From the NCBI GenBank assembly GCA_030765055.1, contig JAUKNK010000058.1, positions 1,023,001 to 1,087,000 on the forward strand: a stretch of 64,000 bases of DNA, read 5' to 3'. The notes beneath the pieces were generated by a model. It saw nothing but the letters and a program-made list of their open reading frames with translations. It was not told the origin of the DNA and searched no databases. Each line of letters opens with the position of its first letter. The stretch's first letter is position 1. The position numbers were made by a program, and so were the translations under genes. This document shows, in pieces, positions 11,690 through 21,114 of this stretch. This stretch comes from Mantis religiosa (taxonomy: Eukaryota; Arthropoda; Insecta; Mantodea; Mantidae).

Positions 11690-12100
11690 TTGTCAATTTT
11701 AATCCATGCCTTCTCCCAGTTGCGTTTAGTTTCCCTCATCATTTCCATTCCCTCTACGCAGAATTTCATTTAATTTTCCATTTTTGTCTTTATTTCTTAC
11801 ATGTTAGATTCATTCCTGTCCTCGTTAGTTTTCTTTTCCCTCATATACTTTGTCTTCATTTCATCTTTCATTTTTCTCGCGCTGAATTTGATTTTCGATC
11901 CAAATTTGTCCATTCCAGATTATACTGTACAGATTTTGCTTCTCATTCTGTCCATGCTGGATTTCAATTCGTCCATTCCAGCTGATTTGTCCATTCCAGC
12001 CTTTGTTCCATTGTGGCTTCTTACCGCACTTCCATACACTGGTGCGAATAAAATGACAAGAAGTTGTACTAGTCACTTTAACACTAGTATCGCTAGGCCA
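11690..12100 (-). other. Unassigned block with GTCCATTCCAG repeats
   Basis: The phrase TCCATTCCAG occurs three times between about 11908 and 12002, with diverged versions around it. The minus strand reads as a Lys/Glu/Gln-rich, broken frame (WNGQISWNGRIEIQHGQNEK) that might be a gag-like coiled coil, but no retroelement domain or LTR is attached. Arm A lacks it. Confidence 0.35.
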
Positions 12101-12703
12101 GTGCCAATTTACTTTTTTTTTAAAATACACGAAAAAAAACATTTGTTTCCGTGACACGTATTTTGTGTATCTATTAGAACACAAACTCGCATCACTCCTC
12201 AATGCCCAATAAAACCCAGTGTTTGCAAACTGACACGACTTGTCAATTCTGAGACAACTAACTCTTCAAATTTATGCTGCTCAGGTTCACCGACTCATTC
12301 GAATTACACAACTGAACTGATTCACCAGATACTCACTGGTCAACTCGCCACAGAAGAAAGCTTCTGAAAACAGAAATCTTTAAATCGGCGGAATGGAGAA
12401 GTAGAATTTGTACATCTGCTGCAATGGAAGGCTATGGAACAGATCAACAATAAGGCCGCACTTCCGGTCTTGTATCTCAACTATTGGATTTTCTTGTATG
12501 TTGATCATCCGCTCCTCTCGCACTAAATAACAAAAATGCTAAAATGGTATAACTCACACTTAATTTCTTTGTGGAAAGGGTTCACTGTCGCCGTAAAAAT
12601 ACTAAGTTCGGAATTTTGCTGAATTTATTTTGAGTTATGCTGTCATCAGCTCTATTAGTTAACTTTGAGAATGCCAGGAAGAAAAATAAAGATATATATA
12701 TAT

Positions 12704-13108
12704 TGTCACCCGAACGTCGGAACTTCCGATAGAACCGGCCAGCAGGAGGGCCAGACGAGAAGCATTCAGCCACTCCTCCCCATTTATCTTGTAGCAGTAA
12801 CGAGGGGTGGCTGGAAAAACATCACTGTGCCGACTCATTCCCCTCCTCCTGCCGTCTTGAACCTTCGTGATGATTCACTGAACCGCGAGACCTCTAGAAA
12901 ACAGCGATATTCCTATAAAAGGAGCTGCAGTGGCGAGTGAGTTCAGTTCTTGGCGAGCAGCGTGAGGAGCGCCGTGTGAGTTAAAGGACCGGAAGACTGT
13001 GCACGTGCATCTGAGGAGTTGTACGTAACTGTAAGCATGCAGTGGACCTGTGACAAACTGGTGAATTGTGCAATTGGACTTTTAATTTCACAAACCCACA
13101 AAGTCATA
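12704..13108 (+). mobile_element. Solo Gypsy LTR, family A
   Basis: A 405-bp LTR begins TGTCACCCGAACGTCGG and ends CACAAAGTCATA (consensus end CACAAAGTCACA). It is flanked by ATAT at 12700-12703 and 13109-13112. It has a TATA-like motif TATAAAA at 12914-12920. No internal region adjoins it, so it is the usual product of recombination between two LTRs. Confidence 0.9.
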
Positions 13109-13612
13109 ATATACACAAAGACGGAAATGTTTGTAAAGAGCATAATCACTGGCTGCATGTTAAAGACTTAAGTCAAGAAGACCTAGTCTCTAAAAGCTCT
13201 GATATAGGAGAACAATGCTTTATTAAATTCTAAGGATTAACCAGCCATACACATAACAGTTGATGTTCATTGGACTTTTCCGTCTTCTCTTCATTAATTG
13301 TCAAGTCATTACACATGTACTTCTCTAAGTGTGCTCTCTAAGGTCCAGGAGATCTAAACATGTATTTCTGTTGCAAACCCATTAGAGGTTACAAAGTCAC
13401 AAAGTGCTTCAAAACCACGAGGTTTGTAGATGATGAAAAGGATGCTCTTGCACTCACTGAAGCTGAAGAAAATGCGGAGAAAGTGCTGACTTAATGAAAA
13501 TGTGGAACATCTCAAGTAATCTGAAGTGCTGCATCAGAAATGATTAACTCCTTCTGTATATCCATAATTACAAATGTATGCATATATTTATGATGTATGG
13601 TAACTGATGAAC
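13109..13612. other. Non-coding stretch between solo LTR and fold-back PLE
   Basis: The stretch holds short frames only. It belongs to the intron of gene B by position. A short match (CATAATTACAAAT) to 54570-54582 suggests that the duplicated block of 14117-14550 once extended here. Confidence 0.4.
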
Positions 13613-13657
13613 TATGCATAATCTAGTACAAAACTGAATCGAGAATATATTGACACA

Positions 13658-13738
13658 TTGCTTCACTCACCTGTTTATTCACAGGACATGTTTCAAGAGC
13701 TCTTGCTCTTATCCTCAGCTGATACTCGACTAGTGCAA
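13658..13738 (-). ncRNA. Hammerhead ribozyme motif in left arm of PLE-2 (sense strand)
   Basis: On the minus strand the invariant core is present: CTGAGGA, then a 5-bp helix II (AGAGC/GCTCT) with loop AAGA, then GAAA, then the palindrome ACATGT and C at the cleavage position (core 13685-13718). Helix I is CAG/CTG next to the core, then an asymmetrical internal loop, then CACT/AGTG. The bases between core and helix II are a U-U opposition and a bulged A. The self-complementary helix III suggests action as a dimer, as described for PLE-encoded hammerheads. It has the same orientation as the element's reading frame. Confidence 0.75.
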
Positions 13739-13950
13739 GTTGTAGTGGTTTCTTCTTTCTCCGTATTGTCAATAGATGGCGTGATGTACTTGTCAAAGAT
13801 GTCCGGTGGTGGAGTTTCAAAATTCAAGACTCTATGACGATTTTTGTTAATGAAGATTTTTTCCCATACGGAAACTCCACCACCGGACATCTTTGACAAG
13901 TACATCACGCCATCTATTGACAATACGGAGAAAGAAGAAACCACTACAAC

Positions 13951-14031
13951 TTGCACTAGTCGAGTATCAGCTGAGGATAAGAGCAAGAGCTCTTGAAACA
14001 TGTCCTGTGAATAAACAGGTGAGTGAAGCAA
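13951..14031 (+). ncRNA. Hammerhead ribozyme motif in right arm of PLE-2 (antisense arm)
   Basis: This is the inverted copy of the left-arm motif: core 13971-14004 with CTGAGGA, helix II AGAGC/GCTCT, GAAA and ACATGTC. It lies on the plus strand, so transcripts of either strand across this insertion would each contain one hammerhead. The whole insertion could also fold into one 194-bp hairpin that would mask both. Confidence 0.75.
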
Positions 14032-14116
14032 TGTGTCAATATATTCTCGATTCAATTTTGTACTAGTTTGTGCTTCACTGTCCCTACGCTTCTTTCAAGT
14101 TTATACTTTGTATGCA

Positions 14117-14550
14117 TAATCTGTTTTATTTTGTGACAGAAACATGTTCAGTATGGAAATTTGTTTTGTCCCATGTGATTTTGCTTAGAGCAAGTTCTAC
14201 AGTATATCTATTTGTATTAGTTCAAGAGCTCGATGACACATGTAACTAGAACATAAATGCTAGAGTAAACATAAGGCTTATAATTGAAAAGAGTCAAGTC
14301 TTACCTTGAATATTTTATTGGAGAAAGGACCGCATCCTGTAACAATAATTCAAATGTACAGCTTTCACACAAATATCTATACACTGTTAAATGTCCTGCT
14401 AAGATATTTCAAGATATATAGAGACAATATTTGATATTTTATCTTGCAATAATGTGTACAAAAACCAAAAAGAGGAGAAAGCATTTGTTTTGTTTAGAGA
14501 ACACAGAACTGGAAACAGAAATATTTCATAAATCAGAATACATGATTATA
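14117..14550. repeat. Direct segmental duplicate (copy 1 of 14.1 kb / 54.6 kb pair)
   Basis: The segment aligns in the same orientation with 54584-55020 (shared blocks include AGTTCTACAGTATATCTATT and ACACAGAACTGGAAACAGAAAT). Both copies contain the 32-nt microexon with intact splice signals, so the duplication carried part of a zinc-finger gene. Confidence 0.9.
14305..14336 (-). pseudogene. Zinc-finger gene B, 32-nt microexon
   Basis: On the minus strand an acceptor (ATTGTTACAG) precedes 32 bases reading DAVLSPIKYS plus two bases AG, followed by a donor GTAAGACTT. The two bases AG plus the A that opens the finger exon make an Arg codon, so the phases agree with the finger exon and with the phase-0 end of the acidic exon upstream. 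The duplicate at 54771-54802 has the same length and phase. It is called a pseudogene only because the rest of gene B is broken. Confidence 0.6.
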
Positions 14551-15414
14551 GTGGTGAAGCACTTACAAATATTAAGACAGGAACATAGGAAGGAAAAAAG
14601 GGTTAACTTATTAGATTCATTTACACCAATGACATCAGTGATGTAGCTGGTAGATACCTCACTGCACCTTGTACCTAGGTTAATGATGATAATAATAAAC
14701 CAGTAAACGCAAATTGCTTTCCAGATATAGGTCTTCTCAAAAATGAAATCATATCTGAACATACTTAAACATTGATACTGTATTGTATTTAAAATGCAAA
14801 AAACTGGAAGCGTGTCAATTGCCATTTTTTTATACACAAACTTGTACAAAATGCTATCTAAGATATATATACACTTCCGCATCAGACTCCAAGAGCTGAT
14901 AGCTATGAGGTTCAATTAAAAAAAATGTAGCAACTCAGAAGCAGAACATGTATTTCCCAACATAATCTACAGAAAGTGAAATATATTTCTCATATCAGTG
15001 TTCTAATTTAATTAAATAATCTCTAGTGTGATTCATCGTGCGCCTGAAAATAGCTGTTTATGACATCATTGACCTCTCTCTGGCGTGGAGAGATACAAAC
15101 ACAAAACTATTTGTTACATTTAGTGCTAAACACAGCTGTGAACCCTAATCCTGTTATATTTAACAAACTGCCTTACTAAAGCAGCCACAATATTGTTGAG
15201 AATACAAAGGAGCTGACTCTGAGTTAAACGTCCCAGTAGGATATGGGTTTAAAGGTTTATAGCTGGGTCGACTGTTGCCTTTGAATCAGTGACTTAAGTG
15301 TACTCTTTATTTAAGCAGAAGAGATTGTAATATTCTACAATAGTAGAGAATATATTGGCGATATCATTACAAAACATTGCTCAGTCTAACACAGCAGGTT
15401 TCCACATAACTTAC
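14551..15414. other. Intron-like AT-rich stretch of gene B
   Basis: No coding exon or repeat protein was recognised between the microexon and the acidic exon, apart from unrelated short frames. Confidence 0.4.
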
Positions 15415-15785
15415 CTTTGTATTATTACAAATTGATGAAGTTTCTGTTTCCAGCCACCAAGGTTCTTCTTTAATTTCTATTTTGAGATCAATTTCTAATT
15501 CCCCATTTATGTCTCAGTTGTTGCTCCATATAGCTGTTTCGCTCTTAATCTGCTAGACAAGATCTTTCATAAAAGGAGTCTCTGATTTAATTTCTGTTTT
15601 GACTGTTATCTCATAATCAGTGACATCATCAATGTTTGTGTTTGTTGTAACAATCTTCTGAAGGAACTCTGTCTGATTCTGTGAGCCAATGTCATCTTCA
15701 GGGAGATCCCCTTCTTTGATTTTTATTTTCTTATACATTTCAAATAGCTGTCGAATTGGAGTTGCTGTTATATCCAGAAATAAAT
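15415..15785 (-). pseudogene. Zinc-finger gene B, acidic exon with two stops
   Basis: On the minus strand an acceptor (TTTCTTTACAG) and a donor (AAG|GTAAGT) bound a 371-nt exon. It reads DLFLDITATPIRQLFEMYKK, then acidic repeats (IKIKEGDLPEDD, EITVKTEIKSE, LKIEIKEEPWWLE) typical of the region before the fingers in insect C2H2 proteins. A TAG after MKDLV and a TGA after IWSNN interrupt the frame. The exon enters in phase 1 and leaves in phase 0, which fits the microexon downstream. The stops suggest loss of function. Confidence 0.65.
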
Positions 15786-16029
15786 CTGTAAAGAAAATAT
15801 TATATTTTATATATAAAGAAATATAAGTAAATTTAGCCATCAACTTCTTTGAATCTATCAATAATTGTCCACACCATACTAAATACCACTGTTCTCTTAT
15901 TATACAAACAACTTCTTGAAAACTTGCAAATTATACAGGTATTCATATTATATCAGACTACAGTGTTCATGTATTGTTAGCAGCTACCTTATAAAGCAAA
16001 GTAAAAAATAATAATAAAAGTAAAATTAC

Positions 16030-16240
16030 AGTGGCAGAGTCATTGCTGAGTGGTTAGACCGCCTCTGCAAAAATGCAACAGACATCTATCCAACATTGGT
16101 GCAGAAAGACACGTGGATGCAATTAGTGCCAGTCAGTTTTGGAAAATACTGACCATGTTTCCTCTCAGTTCATATTTATAAAAATAGAATTGCAGAAGTA
16201 CCTATTGAAAATAAACAAAATAAATTGAAAACCAATGCCA
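16030..16240. other. Start of decayed LINE-A, 5' boundary uncertain
   Basis: The region between the gene B exon and the first recognisable LINE domain has no clear frame. GCTGAGTGGTTAGACCGCC at about 16047 looks like a tRNA box A, but no box B follows. Confidence 0.3.
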
Positions 16241-16249
16241 ATGTGTCGC

Positions 16250-16544
16250 ATATCCTGAAAATCCAGAAGTAGTCATACTCCACATTGGTACCAACAATTT
16301 AAAAAAGGTGAGAGCTGCAGATGCAATACTAGTTGATATATATGATCTTATAAAATCCACAAGGAAAGTGTTTCCTACGGCTTGTGTAGCAGTAAACAGT
16401 GTAGGAAAAAGACGTGATATTCATCCAAACTTTTTGAGGTATATAAATGAAAACATAAGGTGGGCCTGTAATCGGATGGGATCATGGAAGTTAAGTCAGG
16501 TTTTAGGCAATGTGGTAAATATAATAAATAATCAGGGAATCTAA
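16250..16544 (+). pseudogene. LINE-A SGNH/GDSL-like esterase segment
   Basis: The frame reads VVILHIGTNNLKK, then a helix DIYDLIKSTRKVFPTA, then NSVGKRRDIHPNFLRYINENI. HIGTNN corresponds to the GxND-type block of SGNH hydrolases, and an RRD-like block follows. Esterase-like domains are known in ORF1 proteins of some CR1-group LINEs. The catalytic Ser block is not visible upstream because that part is decayed. Confidence 0.5.
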
Positions 16545-16649
16545 CCCCACAATCAGATGCTTTAACATACAGGGGAAAACCCTCTGTAAATAAAAAAATT
16601 GGAAACAGAAAGAGTTCACAAAGTAATCAGGCTTACTGGTTTCTCCATC

Positions 16650-17341
16650 TTAATTCACAGGGAATTTGTTCCAAAATAGATGATTTTAATCTACTAATAA
16701 ATGAAATTAAAATTATTAAATTTGGAATAATTTGCTTAAATGAGCACTGGTTGGGAAAAAATGAGACTCATCTTCTTAATAAATTGGAAGGTTTTGAATT
16801 AGCTGATTACTATAGCAGGAGCAATGCAGGCCGCGGTCGGCAAGAAGAACTGTTAAAGCAAGTAAAGTTCAGATAAGATCTAAAAGTCCTAGAGGAAGAT
16901 TTTAATTTCGAATTGTCTGCAATAGAAATCATCAGCCTAAATACAGTTGTGATCTCTGCCTATAGAGTCCCTTATCATTCCTCATTACAACCATTTTTGA
17001 AAAAATTTGAGAAATTGATGTCTAAACTTCGAAATGAAAGAAATAGTAAAATTATAATAGCTTTAGTTAGGAATATAAACCTTCGAAAATTAAATGATGA
17101 ATTTCACTTAAACTCAAATGAAATATCATCAGACAGAAGATATAGTGGAGCATCAATAACTTATCTTGACAATATACACCACCATGGCTTTGACATTAGA
17201 TATAAATTCTCTACACAAACTACAAGTTTTTCAGACACCTGTATAGATCGTATACTAACAAACAATATGGAGATGAACAATGTTTCTCTTTTGAAACAGG
17301 TTTTTCCGACCATAAAGCTGTCCTCATTAATTTTCCAATAA
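16650..17341 (+). pseudogene. LINE-A endonuclease domain, decayed
   Basis: Recognisable pieces in order are FLHLNSQGICSKIDDFNLL and ICLNEHWL (N-terminal strands with the catalytic Glu block), ISAYRVPYHSS (the YRPP-like block), a decayed GDFN block (ALVRNINLRKL), and SFSDTCIDRILTNN. The His of the final SDH block reads PTIK here. Two or more frameshifts separate the pieces. Confidence 0.7.
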
Positions 17342-17711
17342 ACCAGAGATCAAAAGTAAAACATAAACAGTTAATTACCAAACGTATCTACAACCCTGAA
17401 AACATTAGTAATTGTTAAGTTAAATTAAGCAACAAAATGGAATCTTAATCCTTTTCTTCATACTGATACCAATTATAACAATTTCCTTAGGGAGATTATT
17501 TAGTGTCGCAATTCCTGTTCTCCAAAAATCACATGCACTCAAATCATTAAAAAATATTTGCTTGACTGGTGTACAAAATGTATAAAGCTCTCTAGGGCAC
17601 ATAAAAGATGGCTACACAGTAAATACAAGTCAACCACTAACACAAAAGAAAAGCAATTCTACGAAACCTACTGCAAAATCTTTAAAGTAGAAATAGAAAA
17701 AAGCTAAACAA

Positions 17712-18937
17712 ATGGCAATTGAAAGGTACATAAAGAATGCAGATAAAAGCAGAGCCACGTGGGCCATAGTAAAATATGAATTAGATTTGAGTGAAACTGT
17801 GAATACTGGGCCATCCGTGCTTAATTTAAATTATCCAGGTGCTAAGAAAAATGCCAGTGCTTTAAATCAGTACTTTGTAAACATTGGTTGTGACACTCGG
17901 GGAGTTCCCCCATCCCTAGAGAATGCAATAGCAGGCCTATATAAAAACAACTGCCTTATGCTCACATCTACATTTAATATTGAAATGGTCTCTCCAGGTA
18001 ACGTTAATAAAGTAATAACAAAATTAAAACTAAAAGAAGCCCAGGGTTGGGATGAGTTATCGTCATTCTTAATAAAAGAAATCAAGCATGAAATTAGTGG
18101 GCCACTTTGCCCAATAATCAATCAATCAATTTCAATAGGCATTTTTTCCGATAGGATGAAATATGCACTTGTGAAGCCCATTCACAAAGGTGGAAGCAAT
18201 AAATTTAAAAATTTTAGGCCCATCTCTATACTTACCGCTTTTGCAATAATTTTTGAAAAAATTGTACACTCACAATTAATTACATATTTGCTACTATAGC
18301 AAATTTACTGACTCACAACTTGGTTTTAGGGAAAATCACTCAACAATATCAGCATTGGTAAACCTCATGAGTGATATATCTCAAATACAAGACGAAAAAC
18401 AGTCTTTTTCCCAGATAATAAGTGACAACTCAAAGACAATTTGACTGTGTAAATCATAAAATACTATTAAGAAAATTAGAATTTTATGATATAAATAAAA
18501 TATCACTCAAATGATTCCAGTCATATCTTAACAACTGCATGCAGAAAGTAATTCTACAAAGTAGTAATGGTGATGCCCACTCGAACTGCAACACAATTAA
18601 AAATGGGGTACCACAGGGAAGCATATTAGGACCATTACTTTACATACTATATACAAATGATCATCTAAAAAACACCAGTGAAAAATCAATAATGTATGCT
18701 GGCAATACAACAATTAGGATTAAAGCAATAACCAACATAGTACTGGTGCAGAAAATAGCTGAAACAATGTCTGCACTAAAACAATGGTTTAATAGTAATG
18801 GATTAAAACTCAACACATCTGAAACTTCTGTTATGCACTTAAAACAAACAAAAGTAGACAATAACATGTTACACCTCACCAATATAAGTACTGCCATCTC
18901 AGCAAAAATACTTGAAATATATGTAAATAATCAGTGA
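17712..18937 (+). pseudogene. LINE-A reverse transcriptase, decayed
   Basis: RT landmarks are GWDELSSFLIKE, LVKPIHKGG, NFRPISILTAFAIIFEKIV (17712-18299) and NGVPQGSILGPLLYILYTND, MYAGNTT (18539-18937). The catalytic A/V-D-D box is changed to Y-A-G-N. A stop after YLLL and further stops break the frame. A C-terminal block lies beyond at 18960-19200. Confidence 0.85.
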
Positions 18938-19206
18938 AAATGGCCGGAGCATATACATTACATAGCCAAAAGATTAAATTCTGCCTGCTTTAACATGTTC
19001 TGCCTGTCCCAAATCACAAACTTGTAGACTAGGAAAGTGGTATATTTTAGTTACTTTCATTCTATCATGTTGTATGGAATAATTCTCTGGGGTACTGCAA
19101 CAGGCTGGGAATCAATACTCAAAACCCATAAGAAAATAATCCGCAATATAACACACACAGGTCAAAAACTTGGGAATATTAACCTTCCCAACGCAATATA
19201 TACTAG

Positions 19207-19850
19207 AGCTTTGCAAGTATATACATATAAATTTTGACAACCTGTATATTACACAACTTACATTTCATCCAAAATACTTCAAAAAATTTGAAAAGATATT
19301 TAAGAGCTTCAACATAAAATTAGCCCCTCAAAACAAACACAACATCCGCAAATTACTAAACCACCCTCTAAAAAATAGCACACCGAAAACTGAATTATCA
19401 GGCATTTACCAAATGAGTTGCCAGGATTGTGACAAGATATACATTGGTAAGACCAAAAGGAATCTAGGAACAAGAATGAAAGAACACTTCAGAAATATTA
19501 AATTCAAACAAATGTACAAGTCGGCCGTAGCACATCACTTTTGGTCTGAGAATCACAACATAAAACACAAGAAATAGAACTGATCAAACAGGCAAAGAAA
19601 CCTCTGGAACTACAGATTTGGGAAAACATATTTATTACGAAAAAACAGTACCTCTTGATGAATTTTGAAATTCCCGCGGTACATGACGTCATCAAACTTA
19701 CTAGGACATTAGATGGCAGCACAACACCAAGCCAGATGCAGACACGGAATGCATCATCAGTCAACCACAGAACAGACGATAGGGGAGAAGTCCCCAAAAA
19801 CTAGTCTTCATAAAAAACTTGTAAGTGGAGAAAAGTATATACAAGGTTGA
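19207..19850 (+). mobile_element. Penelope-like fragment PLE-3 (GIY-YIG end plus tail)
   Basis: The frame reads KKFEKIFKSFNIKLAPQNKH, then SGIYQMSCQDCDKIYIGKTK and LGTRMKEHFRNIKF, a well preserved GIY-YIG nuclease segment (to 19577). The typical tail QIWENIFIT and MNFEIPAV follows at about 19610-19680, and a degenerate hammerhead at 19765-19828. The RT is missing: the element is 5' truncated and lies against the 3' end of LINE-A. Confidence 0.85.
19765..19828 (+). ncRNA. Degenerate hammerhead ribozyme motif in PLE-3
   Basis: The layout equals that of PLE-2 with different bases: core CAGACGA (expected CTGANGA), a bulged A, helix II GGGGA/TCCCC with loop GAAG, AAAA (expected GAAA), the palindrome ACTAGT then C, helix I GAA/TTC and outer CCAC/GTGG. 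Every helix is kept by compensating changes, but two invariant core bases (U4 and G12) are substituted, so this copy is probably inactive. Confidence 0.65.
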
Positions 19851-20093
19851 CTCACTTGCCTAATTTTAGTAACAATGGCACTCCACTTTCTGAAATACTT
19901 CTTTTTATTCTATATACTGTGATGCTGTTATATGTATATATGAGTGTTGTGATAATACCTCAACATTGTGAGGAGATTGCTAATGCATATGGTTACCTAA
20001 AAGAAGAGACAGTCCATAAGGATCACTGCTCCCTGAGCATTTCACAGTGATTAAAGAAGTGCAAGAAACAGTTTTAAATCACAACAGAAAACT

Positions 20094-20250
20094 GGAGACT
20101 TTTATGAAGAAATGAATACTGCAAATTATGTTATATAGCTATGTAAACTGTAAAATCCAAATTTACCACCGAACACGGTGCTAGTTATAGATAATACTTC
20201 TTATCATAATACTAAAACTTCAAACTCTTTAAGAAGAGATATACTTTCTT
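20094..20250 (+). pseudogene. IS630/Tc1-type DDE transposase fragment
   Basis: The plus strand reads GDFYEEMNTANYVI, then after two stops NPNLPPNTVLVIDNTSYHN and SNSLRRDILS. The block LPPN-V-VIDN-SYHN is the second-Asp region of an insect IS630/Tc1-like DDE transposase family that includes unnamed 'DDE endonuclease' proteins. Only about 50 residues remain. Confidence 0.65.
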
Positions 20251-20744
20251 AACTCTGTGTGTAAATGAGAAACTTTTCCGGAAGTATTCTATTTAATTTG
20301 TTGGAGACTACTTCAGTCTCTTCTCTCTGTTCCCTGAATAGTAATGAGTAAAATAGACTATTCATTGATACGTGAGAGGGTGAAGTCATCACTATGACAT
20401 ATTGTTGCCATTATAGACCAGCGAAAACAGGTAAGAGACTCACATCATAGCTTTCATTTGAGTGTTTCATGTTCAAGAAGCACGGTGCAACCTAAGGAAA
20501 TGGTAACCCTCTCAAAGCAAACCGTGCATGTTCTGCTAGTGTGCTCATGTGCTACTGTTTATCATCAGTTTGCATCTAGTGTAAAAATAAAACATATATT
20601 TTTTTTTTTTCTGTGTGACCAATGATTAGTGTGATACGAGAACTGTTTGGTTATTGTTATTTAAGGAACTTGCAGTGAATCCAACACATGATTTGGTGTG
20701 CTCCATTCTCCAAACATCCTTTTCTTTATGGAAAAGTGATGTCA

Positions 20745-21114
20745 CGTGGTAAATGTTCGTAGGCCAGTAACAGTGGCATCTTTAGAAAAACTTTGAGGCG
20801 AAGCATCTTCAAAATACACCAGAAAATTTAAAGAGTCATTGGTATGAGTATAAATGGCTTTGCAGAAGTAACTATTACACAAAACAGTACTACTGGCCTC
20901 GTTCTTAGTTGTTCTGCAGAATGCATGCTTAAAGAGAATAAAAACTTATCTCCTAAACAGCTTAGGCAATAGCAAATTAACATCGTTGGCTACAATTTAC
21001 ATTCACAAGGACATACTCATTGAACTGATGAAAACTCGTCCCTTCTACGAAGACATCATAGAAGCTTTTATGAGGATGAAAAGCAGAAAAATTGACTTGA
21101 TACATAAGCAGTAA
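20745..21114 (+). pseudogene. hAT transposase C-terminal fragment
   Basis: A PVTVAS block at about 20766 and, after a broken stretch, a continuous frame 20935-21114 reading RIKTYLLNSLGNSKLTSLAT and ending KSRKIDLIHKQ with TAA. This is the C-terminal dimerisation region of hAT-type transposases (PVTVASAERSFS, then SSM-x-RL-x-LA). The zinc-finger and catalytic parts are absent. Confidence 0.65.

Larger units (their letters stand above)
9880..12260 (-). repeat. Arm B of the large inverted duplication (upstream part of gene B)
   Basis: This stretch is the reverse-complement counterpart of 1-1620, expanded by a SINE (10581-10815), extra minisatellite units (11082-11530) and an unexplained block (about 11690-12100). 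Arm A probably represents the less interrupted state. The outer end matches position 1 onward (AGTTAGTTGTCT and AGTTTGCAAACACTGGG in reverse complement near 12200-12260). Confidence 0.75.
13625..14110 (-). mobile_element. Fold-back Penelope-like element PLE-2 (486 bp)
   Basis: Two nearly perfect inverted arms of 194 bases (13626-13819 and 13870-14063) flank a 50-base centre, and a 47-base asymmetrical end follows (14064-14110). The insertion is flanked by the 12-bp repeat TATGCATAATCT at 13613-13624 and 14111-14122. On the minus strand the centre reads VWEKIFINKNRHRVLNFE, the C-terminal tail that follows the GIY-YIG domain of PLEs (compare WENIFI and MNFEIP near 19620-19670). The related segment near 54580 lacks it. 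Each arm carries a hammerhead motif. The end TTGTGCTTCACTG resembles the outer end of PLE-1 (TTGCTTCACTG near 9750). Confidence 0.85.
16240..19206 (+). mobile_element. Decayed non-LTR retrotransposon LINE-A
   Basis: Collinear LINE domains lie on the plus strand: an SGNH/GDSL-like segment, an AP-type endonuclease, a reverse transcriptase and the conserved C-terminal region (FHSIMLYGIILWGTA at about 19060). Many stops and frameshifts make it a fossil. The domain style is that of the CR1/Jockey group. Its 3' end is taken over by a Penelope-like fragment from about 19207. Confidence 0.85.

Noticed and set aside
16047..16066. tRNA-like box A sequence GCTGAGTGGTTAGACCGCC
   Set aside because: No matching box B, no cloverleaf and no terminator follow, so neither a tRNA gene nor a SINE is supported.
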